Of a DNA stretch of 5,063 bases, positions 1 through 5,063 are shown piece after piece. Position 1 is the first letter of the stretch, and each line of letters opens with the position of its first letter. The notes beneath the pieces are model-generated. The model saw only the letters and a list, made by a program, of their open reading frames with translations. It had not been told where the DNA came from and searched no databases. The DNA comes from Chitinophagia bacterium. Its GTDB lineage: Bacteria; Bacteroidota; Bacteroidia; Chitinophagales; Chitinophagaceae. The DNA is taken from positions 1-5,063 of the forward strand of contig RGVM01000237.1 in NCBI GenBank assembly GCA_010027295.1, in the 5' to 3' direction. Position numbers and translations under genes: made by a program.

Positions 1-392
1 TCGATAATCTTAGGGTCTTGAATGCTCCCATCGGCCTTTTGAAGCGGAAGATTAAGCACGTCCCTAATCCTCCGAGTCGAAAGATTAAGGAGCCCCTTCA
101 TCACGGCCTCATACTCCGGTGGCCTACAAAGAATGTACGCAAGCACATGAGGCGAGCTATCTATAATCCGAATGAAATACTGTCTACTCACCACCCCGAG
201 ATAGATGCTTCCCATGTTGAGCACTTCATTCCTCGTGCTCGATACCCGGTCGTGCTCAATCCAGAAGTTAGAGCGCATTGCCTCCAACGCTGCGGTGGGC
301 TTGTAGTTGTACTTCTCTTCCAAGATTTTAAGCAGCGAATCCTCGTCGCAATCGACAAGCTCCTGGGGAATGCTCACGACCGCCTTCTTCAT
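1..392 (-). CDS. Partial gene, N-terminal 130 residues of an unrecognised, possibly phage-derived protein
   Basis: On the minus strand the frame is open from an ATG at 392 to the window edge, giving 130 codons without a stop. It begins MKKAVVSIPQEL and includes NFWIEHDR, GSIYLGVVSRQYF and the stretch YILCRPPEYEAVMKGLL. The composition is that of a soluble, mostly helical protein; no signal peptide or membrane segment is visible. GGAG lies just upstream of the ATG, with short spacing. The frame stays open upstream to a TAG at 435-437, so a GTG at 413 is an alternative start, or the true N-terminus may have been lost at a junction. GC content and codon choice (many CTT, AAT, GAT, ATT) differ from the GC-rich genes to the right, which points to foreign origin. 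From memory the pattern resembles small terminase-like proteins of tailed phages, but no diagnostic motif confirms this. It could equally be an unrelated mobile-element gene. That it is coding is fairly sure; the function is unknown. Confidence 0.6.
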   Translation of the reverse strand, partial: MKKAVVSIPQELVDCDEDSLLKILEEKYNYKPTAALEAMRSNFWIEHDRVSSTRNEVLNMGSIYLGVVSRQYFIRIIDSSPHVLAYILCRPPEYEAVMKGLLNLSTRRIRDVLNLPLQKADGSIQDPKII

Positions 393-420
393 GCTCTCCG
401 TATACGCTTCCACGGATCTG
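393..420. other. Probable junction between low-GC foreign DNA and GC-rich host DNA
   Basis: To the left, the minus-strand reading frame and its AT-richer codon usage look real. To the right, the plus-strand frame becomes a convincing membrane protein. Upstream of 421 that plus frame is only antisense serine-rich nonsense. Composition shifts within this short stretch. No direct repeat, tRNA end or recombinase site could be identified, so the exact breakpoint and its cause (integration, deletion or assembly chimera) stay open. The bounds given are approximate. Confidence 0.35.
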
Positions 421-648
421 ATGGACAGGAACCGCTATGCCATCGTCCCGGAACTGATCAAATTGTCGCTGGGATTCTATCTGCTCCACACGCAGCAGGG
501 CGACTGGTTCGGCGCCTCTTCATTCCTGCCCGGGGCGGGCTTGCTGGTGGCAGGCTACCTACTGGTCTCCGCCGCGGGCGCCACCATCTTTTCGGTTATG
601 CATGCCCGTGAGGACGCCCTGTCGGGTCCGTCGGTGATGGGCGCCTAG
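421..648 (+). CDS. Truncated membrane protein, C-terminal remnant (75 residues)
   Basis: The frame opens with MDRNRYAIVPELIK and stops with TAG at 646-648. Residues 8-22 are moderately hydrophobic, and residues 39-60 form a clear membrane helix rich in Leu, Gly, Ala and Val. HTQQGDWFG sits between them, and a polar tail (HAREDALSG onward) follows. This looks like the last two helices of a longer polytopic membrane protein, not a complete small one. No ribosome binding site or promoter precedes the ATG, and the in-frame extension to 307 is antisense to the leftward gene and not protein-like. I do not recognise the family; a membrane-bound desaturase/hydroxylase or a transporter tail are both possible. 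It converges on the aldehyde dehydrogenase gene with 144 bases between them. The likely story is a gene cut by whatever joined the foreign DNA at its 5' side. The ATG at 421 may be an internal methionine. Confidence 0.4.
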   Translation: MDRNRYAIVPELIKLSLGFYLLHTQQGDWFGASSFLPGAGLLVAGYLLVSAAGATIFSVMHAREDALSGPSVMGA

Positions 649-669
649 GGGCCCGCTTGGGCGCACCAT
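637..669 (+). terminator. Imperfect hairpin at the end of the membrane-protein remnant
   Basis: ATGG-GCGCC at 637-645 can pair with GGCGC-A-CCAT at 660-669, with one bulged A, enclosing a G/C-rich loop that contains GGGGCCC. It spans the TAG stop and lies between two convergent genes, a place where a terminator is expected. No T-tract follows, so intrinsic termination is doubtful. The rest of the gap (670-792) shows nothing further. Confidence 0.2.
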
Positions 670-792
670 CCGCGGGGTGGATGACTTGCATCTTCATCCC
701 TTCCCCATCTTAGGCATCCCCTGCGATGATTTTCGAGATCCCGCCATGGATGCGATGGCTGCAGCCGGGACGTTCATCCTTGAAACGCCCCG

Positions 793-2289
793 TCAGCGGA
801 TGACGGCCTCGCGCGTGGACCTGTCGTCTACGGTGCGCAGCAGTACCAGGGGGTTGCCGTCCTTGAGTGCTTCCGGCAGCAGCCCATCCGGCCAGTTCTG
901 ATAGGCCTGGGGCCGGGCGAACCTTTTGATCCCATCTGCGCCCACGGAGGTGAAGCGGCTGTCGGTGCATGCGGGGTATGGCCCGCCGTGCTGCATCGAG
1001 AGGCATACTTCGACGCCCGTCGGCACGCCGTTGAGGATGATCCTGCCGCAGCGCGAGGCGGCGGCCGACAGGAGTTCGGGGTGATGCGCCAGCTCGTCCT
1101 CTGTACCCATGAGGGTGGTTGTGAGCTGACCCTCCATCGATCGGCAGGCCTCGGTCATCTCATGCACGTCGCGGCAGCGCACGACCAGCGAGAATGGGCC
1201 GAAGACTTCTTGGTGCAGGGTGGGATTCTCGAGGAAACTGCGGGCGTCGACCGTGGCGATGGCCGGCACGCCGGCAAGCAAATCACCGGAGGTCCGGCCG
1301 GATGCGACGGGGGTGACGCCCGTCTGGGAAAGCGCCCTGGCCTTGCGTGCCGTGTAACCTTCCGCGATGCCGCGGTGCAGCATCTGTTGACCGGGCATCT
1401 CGCTGAAAGCCTCGGCGATCGTCTGCAGGAACCTGTCGAGTCCGGGGCCTTCCGGGCCGAAGATGATGCCTGGATTGGTGCAGAACTGGCCCACGCCGAG
1501 GGTGATGGAGCCTGCATACATCCGGGCGATGGTTTCGGCTTCGGCCTCCAGCTTGGCGGGGAGGAGGAAAACGGGGTTGACGCTGCCCATCTCTGCGAAG
1601 ACGGGTATGGGTTCAGGTCGGGCGGCCGCCCAGTCGAAGATCGTTCGGCCGGCCAGATGCGATCCGGTGAAGCCGACCGCCTTGGTACAGGGGTGTGTCA
1701 CCAGTGCCTTGCCCGTTTCGATGGCGGTGGCGTGAACGTGCAGGAAGAGGTCTTCGGGCAGTCCGCAGGCGGCGATGGCCTTTCGGATGGCTTCCGCCAC
1801 GGTCTCCGAGGTTTCGGGGTGGGCGGGATGCGCCTTGACCACGACGGAGCAGCCGGCGGCCAGTGCACAGGCCGTATCACCCCCTGCCGTCGAATAGGCG
1901 AAGGGGAAGTTGCTGGCGCCGTAGACCAGTACCGGTCCGATCGGGACGAGCATCTTGCGTATGTCGGGCTTCGGGGGCGTCTTGGCGGGGTCGGCCCTGT
2001 CGATCCGGACTTCCAGCCAGTCGCCGCGTTCACAAGCGTCGGCGTAGGAGTTCAGCTGGAAGATGGTCCGTCCGCGCTCGCCCCGCAGTCGGGCCTCCGG
2101 CAGGTTCGTCTCCCGCATGGCCGTATGGATGAGGGCGTCGCCGCAGGCGTCAAGTTCCGAGGCGATGGCGCGCATCAGCCGGCCGCGCACCGACAGCGGC
2201 TGCCGGGCATAGGCTTCGAAGGCCTTCATGGACCTCCGCATCAGCTCGTCGATGTCTTCCAATGCAGTGTCTTCGAAATGTGCGCTCAT
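793..2289 (-). CDS. NAD(P)-dependent aldehyde dehydrogenase, 2-oxoglutarate-semialdehyde dehydrogenase type
   Basis: This 498-residue protein has the full aldehyde dehydrogenase fold. Asn127 in GASNFPFA is the oxyanion residue and Lys152 (VVVKAHPAHP) the nucleotide-site lysine. GFTGS is at 206-210, the general-base Glu233 is in FAEMGSVNP, the catalytic Cys270 is in GQFCTNPG, and EVFGPF is at 361-366. The AYSTAGGDTA and VKAHPAHPETS stretches, and FAEMGS where many relatives have LELGG, are typical of the branch that oxidises 2-oxoglutarate semialdehyde (2,5-dioxopentanoate) to 2-oxoglutarate. That branch serves hydroxyproline, glucarate/galactarate or pentose breakdown. The length is slightly under that branch's usual ~500-525. 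It is cytoplasmic, with no signal peptide. The ATG at 2289 has no Shine-Dalgarno sequence (GTTTCC precedes it). It lies 98 bases downstream of the dihydrodipicolinate synthase-family gene on the same strand, probably one operon, and that partner favours hydroxyproline breakdown. The family call is very sure; the exact substrate is inferred. Confidence 0.93.
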   Translation of the reverse strand: MSAHFEDTALEDIDELMRRSMKAFEAYARQPLSVRGRLMRAIASELDACGDALIHTAMRETNLPEARLRGERGRTIFQLNSYADACERGDWLEVRIDRADPAKTPPKPDIRKMLVPIGPVLVYGASNFPFAYSTAGGDTACALAAGCSVVVKAHPAHPETSETVAEAIRKAIAACGLPEDLFLHVHATAIETGKALVTHPCTKAVGFTGSHLAGRTIFDWAAARPEPIPVFAEMGSVNPVFLLPAKLEAEAETIARMYAGSITLGVGQFCTNPGIIFGPEGPGLDRFLQTIAEAFSEMPGQQMLHRGIAEGYTARKARALSQTGVTPVASGRTSGDLLAGVPAIATVDARSFLENPTLHQEVFGPFSLVVRCRDVHEMTEACRSMEGQLTTTLMGTEDELAHHPELLSAAASRCGRIILNGVPTGVEVCLSMQHGGPYPACTDSRFTSVGADGIKRFARPQAYQNWPDGLLPEALKDGNPLVLLRTVDDRSTREAVIR

Positions 2290-2343
2290 GGAAACGGCTT
2301 GTTTTCAGTGTTCGGGGCGATGCGTATCGTACAGACGGACCGG

Positions 2344-2363
2344 GCCTCGCACGGGAGCGAGGC
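2344..2363 (-). other. Perfect intercistronic hairpin between the two catabolic genes
   Basis: GCCTCGC (2344-2350) and GCGAGGC (2357-2363) form a 7-bp perfect stem around a 6-base loop, ACGGGA on the plus strand, in the 98-base gap between the two genes. In the transcribed (minus) direction no T-run follows, so it is not a standard terminator. It could act as an mRNA-stabilising or processing element, or be chance in GC-rich DNA. No TAnnTTTG-type promoter is seen in the gap, consistent with co-transcription. Confidence 0.3.
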
Positions 2364-2387
2364 TGGGCTTCCGATGGGCTGACCGGC

Positions 2388-3301
2388 TCAGAGGTGCAGG
2401 TAGTCGGGGAGTGCGGGCCGGGTGCGGATGCCCTCTCGGATGACGGAGAGGATGCTGTCCCGCTCGGCGCCCTCCAGCGTCAGGCGTGGGGCGCGGACAT
2501 GTTCCGAGCCGATGCCCGTCTCCGCGGCGGCCAGCTTGATGTACTGTACGAGTTTCGGATGGATGTCGAGTTCCAGCAGCGGCATGAACCATCGGTAGAT
2601 GGCGACGGCCTCGGCGATGCGTCCGGCCCTGGCGAGTCGGTAGATGGCGACCGTCTCCCGCGGGAAGGCGTCCACCAGGCCTGCCACCCATCCGTCGGCA
2701 CCGAGGAGCAGCTCCTCGAGCGCCAGGGTGTCGACACCGCAGAGGATGCGCAGCCTGTCACCGAAGCGGTTGCGGAGGCGGGTGACGTTGGTGACATCGC
2801 GGGTGGACTCTTTCACCGCCGTTATATTCTCATGTCGTACCAGTTCGGCGAACATGTCGACGGTGATGCGGATGCCGTAGTCGACAGGGTTGTTGAGATC
2901 ATGATCGGCAGGCGGGTCGCCGCGGCGACGGCCTGGAAGTGGCTGACCGTCTCGCGGTCGTCGCTGCGGTAGCGCATGGGTGGCAAGAGCATGAGGCCGT
3001 GGGCGCCCCAGGACTCCGCTAGCCGGGCCTGTTCGACGGCCGCGCGCGTGGACGCCTCGGCGATGTTGAGGATCACGGGCACGCGACCCGCCGTGCGCGA
3101 CAGGGTGCGTGTGACGAGCGAGCGTTTCTCCTCCGTCGTAAGGGTGCTCGCCTCTCCGAGGCTGCCGGCCAGGATCAGTCCGTCGACACCCGCCTCCAGC
3201 ATCGCATCGGTGTTCCTGTCGAAGAGGGCGAGGTCGACCGTGTCATCGCTTGCAAAAGGGGTGAGCATTGCGGGATACACTCCCTGCCAGGCTACTTGCA
3301 T
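2388..3301 (-). pseudogene. Frameshifted dihydrodipicolinate synthase-family lyase, probable pyrroline-4-hydroxy-2-carboxylate deaminase
   Basis: Two overlapping frames, 3301-2822 and 2855-2388, are the N- and C-terminal halves of one class I aldolase-type barrel. One missing base on the minus strand between 2896 and 2895 (an A, T on the plus strand) turns the expected PIMIYNNPVDYGIRIT into PIMISTTLST and then nonsense. Restoring it gives one 304-residue protein, a normal length for the family. In the repaired protein the family loop is GSLGE (46-50, instead of GTTGE), the active-site Tyr136 is in YNNP and the Schiff-base Lys164 is in AVKES. The 28-residue spacing matches Tyr133/Lys161 of E. 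coli DapA. CGVDTLALEELL and the C-terminal RAPRLTL resemble the Bacteroidota enzyme found with hydroxyproline genes. The likely reaction is deamination of 1-pyrroline-4-hydroxy-2-carboxylate to 2-oxoglutarate semialdehyde, the substrate of the next gene's product. The ATG at 3301 lacks a Shine-Dalgarno sequence. Whether the deletion is real or a sequencing error cannot be told; if real, the enzyme is dead. Confidence 0.88.
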
Positions 3302-3305
3302 GTCG

Positions 3306-3323
3306 TAGGTTTCTGCAAACCTA
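3306..3323 (-). promoter_or_regulatory. Candidate -7 element within an inverted repeat upstream of the lyase gene
   Basis: On the minus strand TAGGTTTG (3323-3316) matches the Bacteroidota -7 consensus TAnnTTTG. It coincides with a perfect inverted repeat, TAGGTTT (3306-3312) and AAACCTA (3317-3323), around the spacer CTGC. No good -33 TTTG is found at the expected distance. A start just downstream would leave a leader of only about 10 bases before the ATG at 3301. The palindrome therefore may be an operator for a local regulator, a promoter, or both. Confidence 0.35.
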
Positions 3324-3373
3324 ATGATTTACAAGGGGACGCATGCGCGGAACAGCGGCCAGGCGCTTGCGGC

Positions 3374-3400
3374 TTTGTCATGTCCCAAGTTCTATCTTTG
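3374..3400 (+). promoter_or_regulatory. Candidate Bacteroidota-type promoter for the sigma factor operon
   Basis: TATCTTTG at 3393-3400 is a perfect match to the TAnnTTTG -7 consensus of Bacteroidota primary-sigma promoters. It would give a leader of roughly 35-40 bases before the TTG start at 3444. The upstream element is weak: TTTG at 3374-3377 is only 15 bases away (about 19-21 is usual) and TTG at 3367-3369 is 23 away. An autoregulated promoter for the encoded sigma factor is also possible but cannot be recognised here. Confidence 0.45.
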
Positions 3401-3443
3401 ATGGGTACGACAGTCGCATTCAGACACGGAGAACGGGCAGGCA

Positions 3444-4013
3444 TTGGAGGAACAAGAGCTGATACGGTCCTTGAAGGATGGGGACGATGCCGCTTTCCGC
3501 GAGCTCGTGGAGGCCCGTCAGGGCATGGTGTACAACACCGTGCTGGGATTCCTGCAGAACGCCGAGGATGCCGAGGATGTGACCCAGGAGGTCTTCCTGA
3601 AGGTGTTCGAGTCGATCGGCAATTTCAAGGGGGAGTCCGCCCTCTCCACCTGGCTATACCGCATCGCCGTGACCTCGTCGCTGGAGTTCCTGCGGAAGAA
3701 GCGCCGGAAGAAGCGCTTTGCCTTTGTCCTGAGTCTTTTCGGCGATTCCAACGAGCCTTTGGCCGACCTGCCCGATTTCGAGCATCCGGGCGTGCGCCTC
3801 GACCGGCGCGAGAACGCCCGCATCCTCTTCAAGGCGGTGGCGGGCCTTCCCGAGAACCAGCGGATCGCCTTCACCCTGCATAAAATGGAGGGATTGAGCT
3901 ACCAGGAGGTCGCTGATGTGATGGATACGTCCTTATCTGCCGTGGAATCCCTGCTGCACCGTGCCCGCCTCAACCTCAGGAAAACACTGGAAAACCCCTT
4001 TTCAGATGGATAA
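3444..4013 (+). CDS. RNA polymerase sigma factor, ECF (sigma-24-like) family
   Basis: This 189-residue protein has the two-domain layout of extracytoplasmic-function sigma factors. Sigma region 2 spans about residues 12-90, with core-binding DAEDVTQEVFLKVF (42-55) and the -10-recognition stretch STWLYRIAV (68-76). A linker follows, then region 4 (about 128-182), with LPENQRIAF and the helix-turn-helix LSYQEVADVMDTSLSAVESLLHRA split over 151-174. A strongly basic run, RKKRRKKR (84-91), lies at the end of region 2. The start is TTG at 3444. The in-frame stretch upstream to a TGA contains no ATG or GTG, and the first residues MEEQELIRSLKDGDDAAF match typical ECF N-termini. No Shine-Dalgarno is evident beyond a loose AGGCA. 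It heads a three-gene operon, and its regulon is not visible here. The role (redirecting RNA polymerase upon an envelope signal) is inferred from family and context; the sigma factor identity is very sure. Confidence 0.93.
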   Translation: MEEQELIRSLKDGDDAAFRELVEARQGMVYNTVLGFLQNAEDAEDVTQEVFLKVFESIGNFKGESALSTWLYRIAVTSSLEFLRKKRRKKRFAFVLSLFGDSNEPLADLPDFEHPGVRLDRRENARILFKAVAGLPENQRIAFTLHKMEGLSYQEVADVMDTSLSAVESLLHRARLNLRKTLENPFSDG

Positions 4014-4066
4014 TGCCGCAATTTTGTCCGAGATTCGGCATCTATACTCATGTAAAGCCCGATGCC

Positions 4067-4399
4067 ATGGAGCGAAGAACCCCTGAACGGATAGACGCCA
4101 TCCTCGAGAGCCTCGATGGAATGGAGCGCGCCATGCCCGCCCCCTTCCTCCATACGCGCATCATGGCCCGGATGCAGCGCGAGCAGTCGGGCGGCTGGTC
4201 GAAAGCCATGTATTTCCTGGCCCGTCCGGCCGTGGCCCTCTCCATGAGCATGCTGCTGATCCTGCTCAACGCCTATGTCATTTATTCCGGCTCCGAGGCC
4301 CCTCCGTCCGCTTCCGATGAGTACGGGATGGCGATGGCTCAGGACTACGGCGCACATCTCACCGCCACCTACGAACCCCTATCCGACGACACTCCATGA
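4067..4399 (+). CDS. Small single-pass membrane protein, candidate anti-sigma factor
   Basis: The 110-residue form starts MERRTPERIDAILESLDGMERA. A soluble N-terminal part (1-48) of short helices, including PAPFLHTRIMARM, precedes one membrane helix (about 51-73, ending LLNAYVIY). A short acidic, Ser/Pro-containing tail of ~37 residues follows. With the N-terminus in the cytoplasm, this is the layout of a sigma-binding anti-sigma factor like CnrY, and the gene directly follows the sigma gene. There is no HxxxCxxC zinc anti-sigma motif. Start choice: an upstream ATG at 4013 overlaps the sigma stop (TAATG) and would add 18 residues. That stretch is AT-richer with poor third-position GC, and ESLDG-type relatives usually begin close to the 4067 methionine, so I chose 4067; coupled start at 4013 remains possible. 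The 3' end overlaps the sensor gene by 4 bases (ATGA). The function is inferred mainly from position and topology. Confidence 0.75.
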   Translation: MERRTPERIDAILESLDGMERAMPAPFLHTRIMARMQREQSGGWSKAMYFLARPAVALSMSMLLILLNAYVIYSGSEAPPSASDEYGMAMAQDYGAHLTATYEPLSDDTP

Positions 4400-4878
4400 G
4401 CCGTATCCTCCATACCCGATGGCTACTCGTGCTGGTGACCATCCTGCTGGCCGCCAACCTGGCGCTCATCGGCTACCACTATTTCTCCCGCAACCCCATC
4501 GGTGGCGAGAGGAAGTCGAGTTCGGACTGGTTCTATCGGGAGTTGAGATTGAATCCCGAGCAGGAGTCGATATTCCGTGCCCGCAAGGATTCCTTCATGC
4601 GTGAGATGCGTCCGTTGTGGGCGGAGAGCCGCAAGACCAAGGACAGCCTCTTCTCCCTGATGGGCGACCCTTCCGTGGATGACAGCGTCGTCAACCTCCT
4701 CACCGCACGCATCGCCGAGTTGACACGCCAGTCGGATCAGCGGATGTTCCAGCATTTCAGGGAGCTGCGCAAGGTCTGTACCCCAGGGCAGCAGGCCGCA
4801 TTCGACACATTGGTGCCGAAACTCATGTCGCGCAGCCGGGGGTCGCGGTCCTCCGCCTCTTCCGAGAGGAGCCGTTGA
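4396..4878 (+). CDS. Membrane-anchored periplasmic sensor of the Spy/CpxP/CnrX (LTxxQ) type
   Basis: This 160-residue protein has an N-terminal membrane anchor (about 9-29, WLLVLVTILLAANLALIGY) without a convincing cleavage site. A charged, all-helical periplasmic domain follows. Two degenerate LTxxQ-like motifs are present, LNPEQ (52-56) and CTPGQQ (128-133), separated by helices rich in Arg, Glu, Lys and Ser. HFRELRKVCTPGQQ is characteristic of Bacteroidota proteins annotated as periplasmic heavy-metal sensors. The C-terminus (145-160) is a low-complexity Ser/Arg tail. The start ATG overlaps the TGA of the preceding gene, so translation is probably coupled. Together with the sigma factor and the single-pass membrane protein it recalls the CnrYXH signalling unit of Cupriavidus, in which the periplasmic sensor controls release of the sigma factor. 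Only His6, His28 and His120 are present, so CnrX-like metal ligands are not obvious. The signal could be metal, misfolded protein or another envelope stress. Confidence 0.78.
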   Translation: MSRILHTRWLLVLVTILLAANLALIGYHYFSRNPIGGERKSSSDWFYRELRLNPEQESIFRARKDSFMREMRPLWAESRKTKDSLFSLMGDPSVDDSVVNLLTARIAELTRQSDQRMFQHFRELRKVCTPGQQAAFDTLVPKLMSRSRGSRSSASSERSR

Positions 4879-4886
4879 TTTTTCCC

Positions 4887-4902
4887 CCATCCGTATGGAT
4901 GG
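4887..4902. other. Perfect hairpin between convergent genes
   Basis: CCATCC (4887-4892) and GGATGG (4897-4902) form a 6-bp stem around GTAT, nine bases after the sensor stop. A run TTTTT (4879-4883) precedes the hairpin on the plus strand instead of following it, and on the minus strand the matching run is of A. Neither direction therefore has a textbook intrinsic terminator. A weak terminator or simple fold for the plus-strand operon is possible. Confidence 0.25.
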
Positions 4903-4961
4903 CCAGGCGCATCCCTTTGTACATGCATCAAGACTGAGATCGTCTAAGATACCCTGCCCGT

Positions 4962-5063
4962 TCATTTCTCCGGAAGGGCAAGCAGGGCGATATCTTCCAC
5001 GCCGGCGATCCGCCTCGTCTCACTCCCCATTAGGAGGTTGTCGATCCATGTATGGCGGTGGGG
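4962..5063 (-). CDS. Partial gene, last 33 codons of an unrecognised protein
   Basis: On the minus strand the frame enters from the window edge and ends at TGA (4964-4962). It reads PHRHTWIDNLLMG, then SETRRIAGVEDIALLALPEK. The composition (charged residues, then a hydrophobic IALLALP strand near the C-terminus, then Glu-Lys at the end) and the GC-rich codons look like a genuine soluble protein tail. It is convergent to the sigma/sensor operon, with 83 bases between the stops. It is too short to assign; no family motif is visible. It is too small for routine ORF detection, and chance openness over 34 codons in GC-rich DNA is the main alternative. Confidence 0.5.
   Translation of the reverse strand, partial: PHRHTWIDNLLMGSETRRIAGVEDIALLALPEK

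Noticed and set aside
1..420. Searched for attachment-site repeats, a tRNA end or insertion-sequence ends at the composition change
   Set aside because: No tRNA-like fold, terminal inverted repeat or target duplication could be found by eye, so no mobile element is annotated.
18..611. Plus-strand open frame of 197 codons across the left junction
   Set aside because: Its first part is antisense to the better minus-strand frame, and its last part is out of frame with the membrane-protein remnant. The translation is His/Arg-rich without a domain.
988..2382. Long plus-strand open frame of 464 codons opposite the aldehyde dehydrogenase
   Set aside because: It is antisense to a gene with all aldehyde dehydrogenase motifs. 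The translation is Gly/Arg/Asp-rich with no domain, a common by-product of high third-position GC.
2262..2972. Plus-strand open frame of 236 codons opposite the lyase
   Set aside because: It is antisense to conserved lyase sequence, and its composition is typical of a shadow frame.
3296..3883. Plus-strand frame of 195 codons overlapping the sigma factor start
   Set aside because: Most of it overlaps the sigma factor in another frame and is Arg/Gly/Pro-rich. The sigma frame has clear region 2 and region 4 motifs.
4423..4965. Minus-strand frame of 180 codons opposite the sensor gene
   Set aside because: The plus-strand sensor has a membrane anchor, LTxxQ-like motifs and a coupled start; the antisense translation shows no domain.
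4952..4987. Inverted repeat CCCTGC/GCAGGG considered as a terminator for the sensor operon
   Set aside because: The 24-base loop is long, no T-run follows, and it overlaps the end of the opposing coding frame.

Overview
The window looks like chromosomal DNA of a GC-rich Bacteroidota bacterium. Three things suggest this. Real starts lack Shine-Dalgarno sequences, for example the aldehyde dehydrogenase and sigma factor starts. TAnnTTTG-type -7 elements lie in the one divergent intergenic region. A sigma factor / small membrane protein / membrane-anchored LTxxQ-type sensor operon is an arrangement I know from that phylum. This assignment is inference, as no rRNA or other marker is present.

Left edge (1-648). 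The first ~392 bases hold the start of a minus-strand gene with visibly lower GC (about 50% in the first 120 bases; one line inside the aldehyde dehydrogenase counts about 72%) and a different codon style. It runs off the window and is vaguely phage-like. It abuts, near 393-420, a plus-strand 75-residue piece that looks like the C-terminal end of a polytopic membrane protein. This may be an integration junction, a deletion scar or an assembly chimera.

Centre (793-3301, minus strand). A two-gene catabolic operon encodes a dihydrodipicolinate synthase/N-acetylneuraminate lyase-family enzyme followed by an alpha-ketoglutarate-semialdehyde-type aldehyde dehydrogenase. Together they fit the last two steps of trans-4-hydroxyproline breakdown: deamination of pyrroline-4-hydroxy-2-carboxylate to 2-oxoglutarate semialdehyde, then oxidation to 2-oxoglutarate. 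The first gene carries a single-base deletion exactly in the codon of its conserved active-site tyrosine, so it reads as two overlapping halves. This is either a sequencing error or a real inactivation.

Right (3444-4878, plus strand, divergent). A tight three-gene operon encodes an ECF-type sigma-70 factor with a TTG start, a small single-pass membrane protein (candidate anti-sigma factor) and a membrane-anchored periplasmic helical sensor of the Spy/CpxP/CnrX kind. The layout recalls CnrYXH-type transmembrane signalling, in which the sensor and anti-sigma factor hold the sigma factor until an envelope signal arrives. A convergent minus-strand gene, of which only the last 33 codons are visible, closes the window.

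I see no tRNA, rRNA, CRISPR array, insertion sequence or complete novel system. The most useful second looks are the frameshift, the left-edge junction and the sigma/sensor operon.
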